Both the position numbers and the translations under genes were made by a program. 64,000 nt of DNA from Mucilaginibacter sp. GTDB lineage: Bacteria; Bacteroidota; Bacteroidia; Sphingobacteriales; Sphingobacteriaceae. The notes beneath the pieces were generated by a model. That model was not told the DNA's origin, ran no database searches, and saw only the letters and a program-made list of their open reading frames with translations. Location of the stretch: the NCBI RefSeq assembly GCF_028288225.1, contig NZ_JAQBOC010000031.1, positions 149,411 through 213,410 on the forward strand, given 5' to 3'. Position 1 is the stretch's first letter, and each line of letters begins with the position of its first letter. Positions 61,485 to 64,000 of this stretch are shown here, in pieces.

Positions 61485-62270
61485 ATGAATTTTAAAATCA
61501 GACTTTCTCTCATAATGCTCGCAGGCGTAGCTGTTATTTATACGGCCTGTAAAAAATCAAGCGACGATACTTCGGGCCCGGCAATTACGCCTACTGAGAT
61601 ATCCAGCCAGATAGCACTTGATCTTTCCCAGAATTTATTTGGTGAGTATACCGGTATTAACTTTGGAGGAGGCCTTGACGCGCCCTCGGGCTTTGCAGTA
61701 AAACAACGCACTAACAGCCGTTTGCTGCACAGCCTAAGCAATCCTTTTTGCGGTTTAGTGGTTGATACAACTTTAAACGAAACTGTTACCGTAGGTGCCG
61801 ACAGCTCAATTTCAGTTGCGGGCCATATTAAATTTGGCTTTATCTGCTCCGGCGATAACTTAACAGGTTTTACGACTAATGACGATTTAACTATTAAGGT
61901 ATCAACCCCTGAACTATCCTTGTCTTCAAGGATCCAGGAAAACCTTACATTGCAATCATTAGAGCCTAATAATGATAATTCAAATTATTCGCTTACCGGC
62001 ACATTAAACTCAACCGGCACTTACCTCTTCAAAACCGGAACAAAAAAGACTGGTACAAGGAGTTTTAACTATGTGCTTACCTCATTGGTTCTTGATTCTA
62101 ACAGTGATGATATAGTAAGCGGCTCTGCCAGCTTTATTACAAAAGGAACCGGTCCAAAAGGCAGCTGGTCTTATAGCGGAACTATAACCTTTTTAGCGGG
62201 CCATAAAGCAACAGTAACAATTAGCGGTAAAGTATATAAAGTTAACCTGCAAACAGGCGTTGTAAGCTAA
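61485..62270 (+). CDS. Lipoprotein of a tandem paralogous pair (2)
   Basis: 261 residues from ATG 61485; an upstream TTG at 61458 is possible. Lipobox signal (LAGVAVIYTAC, then KKSSDD). Same layout as the protein at 60189: helical start (SSQIALDLSQNLFGEYTG), NDNSNYSLTGTLNSTGTY, and GSWSYSGTITFLAGHKATVT near the end with KVYKVNLQTGVVS closing. An ancient tandem duplicate of unknown function. Confidence 0.75.
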   Translation: MNFKIRLSLIMLAGVAVIYTACKKSSDDTSGPAITPTEISSQIALDLSQNLFGEYTGINFGGGLDAPSGFAVKQRTNSRLLHSLSNPFCGLVVDTTLNETVTVGADSSISVAGHIKFGFICSGDNLTGFTTNDDLTIKVSTPELSLSSRIQENLTLQSLEPNNDNSNYSLTGTLNSTGTYLFKTGTKKTGTRSFNYVLTSLVLDSNSDDIVSGSASFITKGTGPKGSWSYSGTITFLAGHKATVTISGKVYKVNLQTGVVS

Positions 62271-62292
62271 AGAAACACAATAGTAAAATATT

Positions 62293-62330
62293 AAAAAAGC
62301 TTTCTTCAGGATATTGAAGGGAGCTTTTTT
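62293..62330 (+). terminator. Terminator after lipoprotein 2
   Basis: AAAAAAGCT...AGCTTTTTT inverted repeat with a T-run, 23 bp after the lipoprotein stop. Confidence 0.85.
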
Positions 62331-62469
62331 GTTGATGTGAAATGCTGCATGGCGTATAATTTACTCACCCGGCGACTCCGCTAGCCAGCGGATGGCCGAC
62401 CTCTCTTCGCCTGCGGTGATCGTTGCGCAACTATTGTCAACAATTGCGGTCGTGAGACCATAAAGCGTT
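62331..62469. other. Gene-free flank of the insertion sequence
   Basis: About 140 bp with short palindromes (CCGCTAGCCAGCGG) and no plausible frame. It could be older repeat debris or the pre-insertion intergenic region. The left TIR begins at 62470. Confidence 0.4.
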
Positions 62470-62490
62470 CTTTGAAATATTGATTAAAAT
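62470..62490. repeat. Left terminal inverted repeat of the IS
   Basis: 21 bp, exact reverse complement of 63980-64000. The transposase stop codon (62484-62486) lies inside it. Confidence 0.85.
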
Positions 62491-63956
62491 GATGGAATCA
62501 GGTTTATAAGGTATTGCTGGTTTGAGCGTAAGAATAGCCGGATAAGCAAGCCTTTTAAGTCGTTAATCGGCAATATTGCTACCGCTTTTAATGTTTTTGG
62601 TTTATACGCGAGCAACTTTTTGAGATTATAGGCCACAGCGGCTACAAGCATACATTTGTTTGCTTGTTTGAGGCCTTTGGTGTTTATTCTTTTTAAGGAA
62701 GTATAGTTAATTAGGGAACCGAACACAGGCTCAACCGTACTGGACCGAAGCGCCTTCATTTGTTTGCCTTTCGGACTTTCTACGCGTTGCTTCATATATT
62801 CATAAAGCGGCTTATCCATAGAATCAACCAGTTTTTTAAACCCTTTTTTATTAGCACAGATTTCTTTGAAGGGGCAGTTTTTACAATCACTGATATTTGA
62901 CTCATAGATCTTTTTTAGAACCGTCGGCTCATCATAGGCAGACTCGATACGCCTGAAAGGGAGCTGTACGCCCATCAGGCAAGTATATCGGTCATTTTCG
63001 GTGTCATAGGTAAACCCCTCATCCTCCCTTGATGATTTATAATTTCCAGGGTTAGGGATATATCCTTCGATATCATTGGCTATTAACGACCGTATAGCTT
63101 TACCACTGCTATAGCCTGTATCTGCCAGGATTTCTTTAACCGGGTTAATATGTCCGGCCATGTTATCTGTAATCTGCGGAAGCATCACCGGCAGAGAGGT
63201 GTTATCAGCCTCATTTCCTTTAAACGCCTGTATATAGGTGATAAAGTGACTGGCTGTGTCTACACTCATTTGTGCCCGATAATACAGCCTCATCGGCTTT
63301 CCGGGCTTGGTGGTCAGCCTGGCGTCAGGGTCTGAAGGGCTATAATGTGTTTGATTGGTCGGAGCAGCTTTATCTTTCTTATTTTGACCGCCTTTGTTGT
63401 CTTCTTCCGGCGTTGGGGGTTCCTCTTCAATGTTTTCATTTAATTCCTGGCTGAAAACGGAAGCATCTTCCATTACAATCCTTTCAACCATACTATGCTT
63501 TGAGGCATTTGCCGGTATCAACGCACTGTCGACAGCTTGCCGCTTGCCGCAAATCAGGCCTTTTTCAATACATAGCTTTAGTACCTGTTTAAACAAATTA
63601 AGAAAGGTCTCTTCACCATAAAGTTTACGGGTACGGCTCAGGGTAGAGTGCCATGGCAGCTCTTCGCCAAGGTCATATCCAAGAAAATAAAGAATGTCCA
63701 TACGCATCCCTGATGAGGTCATGATGCGCCGGTCGCTGTTAATGTTTTCAAGATAACCGACCAGCATCAACTTCATGAAAACAACCGGATCGATACTCTT
63801 CTGGCCTTCTTTACCATAATACTTCAAGGTAGTTTGGTATAAGAAATCCAAATCAAGTAAATTTTTTAACCGCCGGTAGAAATTGTCAGCCGGAACATAG
63901 TTGGAAAGCTGAAATTGTATAAATAAGCTTTCCTGATGCGTCTTTTTCCCTTGCAT
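62484..63956 (-). CDS. IS1182-family DDE transposase
   Basis: 490 residues. N-terminal DUF772-type domain (NYVPADNFYRRLKNLLDLDF), then RNase-H-like DDE core: first Asp in QAVDSALIPANASKHSM, second in ILADTGYSSGKAIRSL, with the glutamate toward the C-terminus (SSTVEPVFGSL). A Cys-rich zinc-like segment (CKNCPFKEICANKKGF) lies between. Complete frame, ending within the left TIR. Confidence 0.92.
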   Translation of the reverse strand: MQGKKTHQESLFIQFQLSNYVPADNFYRRLKNLLDLDFLYQTTLKYYGKEGQKSIDPVVFMKLMLVGYLENINSDRRIMTSSGMRMDILYFLGYDLGEELPWHSTLSRTRKLYGEETFLNLFKQVLKLCIEKGLICGKRQAVDSALIPANASKHSMVERIVMEDASVFSQELNENIEEEPPTPEEDNKGGQNKKDKAAPTNQTHYSPSDPDARLTTKPGKPMRLYYRAQMSVDTASHFITYIQAFKGNEADNTSLPVMLPQITDNMAGHINPVKEILADTGYSSGKAIRSLIANDIEGYIPNPGNYKSSREDEGFTYDTENDRYTCLMGVQLPFRRIESAYDEPTVLKKIYESNISDCKNCPFKEICANKKGFKKLVDSMDKPLYEYMKQRVESPKGKQMKALRSSTVEPVFGSLINYTSLKRINTKGLKQANKCMLVAAVAYNLKKLLAYKPKTLKAVAILPINDLKGLLIRLFLRSNQQYLINLIPSF

Positions 63957-63979
63957 AGCCTAATATACTAAAAACCAAT

Positions 63980-64000
63980 ATTTTAATCAATATTTCAAAG
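63980..64000. repeat. Right terminal inverted repeat of the IS
   Basis: 21 bp, exact reverse complement of 62470-62490. It reaches the window end, so the repeat may extend further. Confidence 0.85.

Larger units (their letters stand above)
62470..64000 (-). mobile_element. IS1182-type insertion sequence
   Basis: A single transposase gene is bounded by 21-bp perfect terminal inverted repeats at 62470-62490 and 63980-64000 (CTTTGAAATATTGATTAAAA type). The window ends exactly at the right repeat, so the outer boundary and target duplication cannot be checked. The intact frame and exact repeats suggest recent or active status. Confidence 0.85.

Noticed and set aside
1..64000. tRNA, rRNA or riboswitch genes
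   Set aside because: Scanned by eye for TPsiC-like motifs and known riboswitch cores; the hits were inside coding regions. A covariance-model search would be decisive.

Overview
The window is a chromosomal segment of a Bacteroidota bacterium, most likely Sphingobacteriaceae (Mucilaginibacter/Pedobacter-like). The basis is gene content: SPOR protein with HU-CCDC81 domains beside ExbB/ExbD/TonB, DUF5606, Porin_10-type porin, carboxypeptidase-regulatory/OMP_b-brl TonB receptor and paired MacB-like permeases. Starts lack Shine-Dalgarno motifs, and several TAnnTTTG -7 promoter elements are visible. No rRNA, tRNA, CRISPR array or prophage was seen.

Layout. 1-2.5 kb: end of an amino acid permease, an MFS exporter and MarC. 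2.5-6.6 kb (minus): operon of guaA, an exported binding-protein-like lipoprotein, an RsmB-like RNA methyltransferase and a small protein. 6.8-12.5 kb: GNAT, a PIN toxin-antitoxin pair, small envelope proteins, VOC, MmcQ/YjbR, an alpha/beta hydrolase and a BamA/TamA-like barrel. 12.6-14.4 kb: AT-rich island with two orphan receiver proteins flanking two paralogous mini zinc-ribbon proteins. 14.4-15.6 kb: DUF922 protease-like protein. 15.8-25.3 kb: envelope-energisation cluster (long TPR protein, beta-barrel, HU-CCDC81/SPOR protein, ExbB, ExbD, TonB) ending in folC. 25.5-31.2 kb: lipocalin-like protein divergent from an HxlR regulator, aldo/keto reductase, Gfo/Idh/MocA oxidoreductase, DUF6496, AI-2E family transporter and class A beta-lactamase-like hydrolase. 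31.6-36.6 kb: two paralogous MacB/FtsX-type permeases. 36.7-40 kb: an uncharacterised pair, a peptidase-E-like protein and a PIN toxin broken by a nonsense codon. 40.1-44.2 kb: lpxK, purine nucleoside phosphorylase and a porin. 44.4-52.1 kb: an exported 'asparagine synthetase B'-type protein, MazF/PemK toxin-antitoxin, cyclophilin, DUF5606, CDF cation exporter, aspartyl/asparaginyl hydroxylase-like protein, rlmH and a membrane-anchored MutS-like ATPase. 52.7-58.3 kb: TonB-dependent receptor and leuS. 58.4-64 kb: tandem repeats, two Cys-rich exported proteins, a phosphatase-like protein, two paralogous lipoproteins and an IS1182-type insertion sequence reaching the window edge.

The most unusual signal is not a gene. 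Many intergenic gaps are filled by inverted arrays of short 'words' (GTTGGCAGTT, TCAAGAATCA, CAATGACTAATGAC, GTTGTAAGGTTG and others), with a different vocabulary from gap to gap. The arms are polar: G/T-rich words follow stop codons and A/C-rich words abut start codons. Similar vocabulary appears in frame inside lpxK and leuS, and perhaps folC, as lineage-specific low-complexity insertions. A separate 461-bp nested palindromic element lies downstream of the mutS-like gene.
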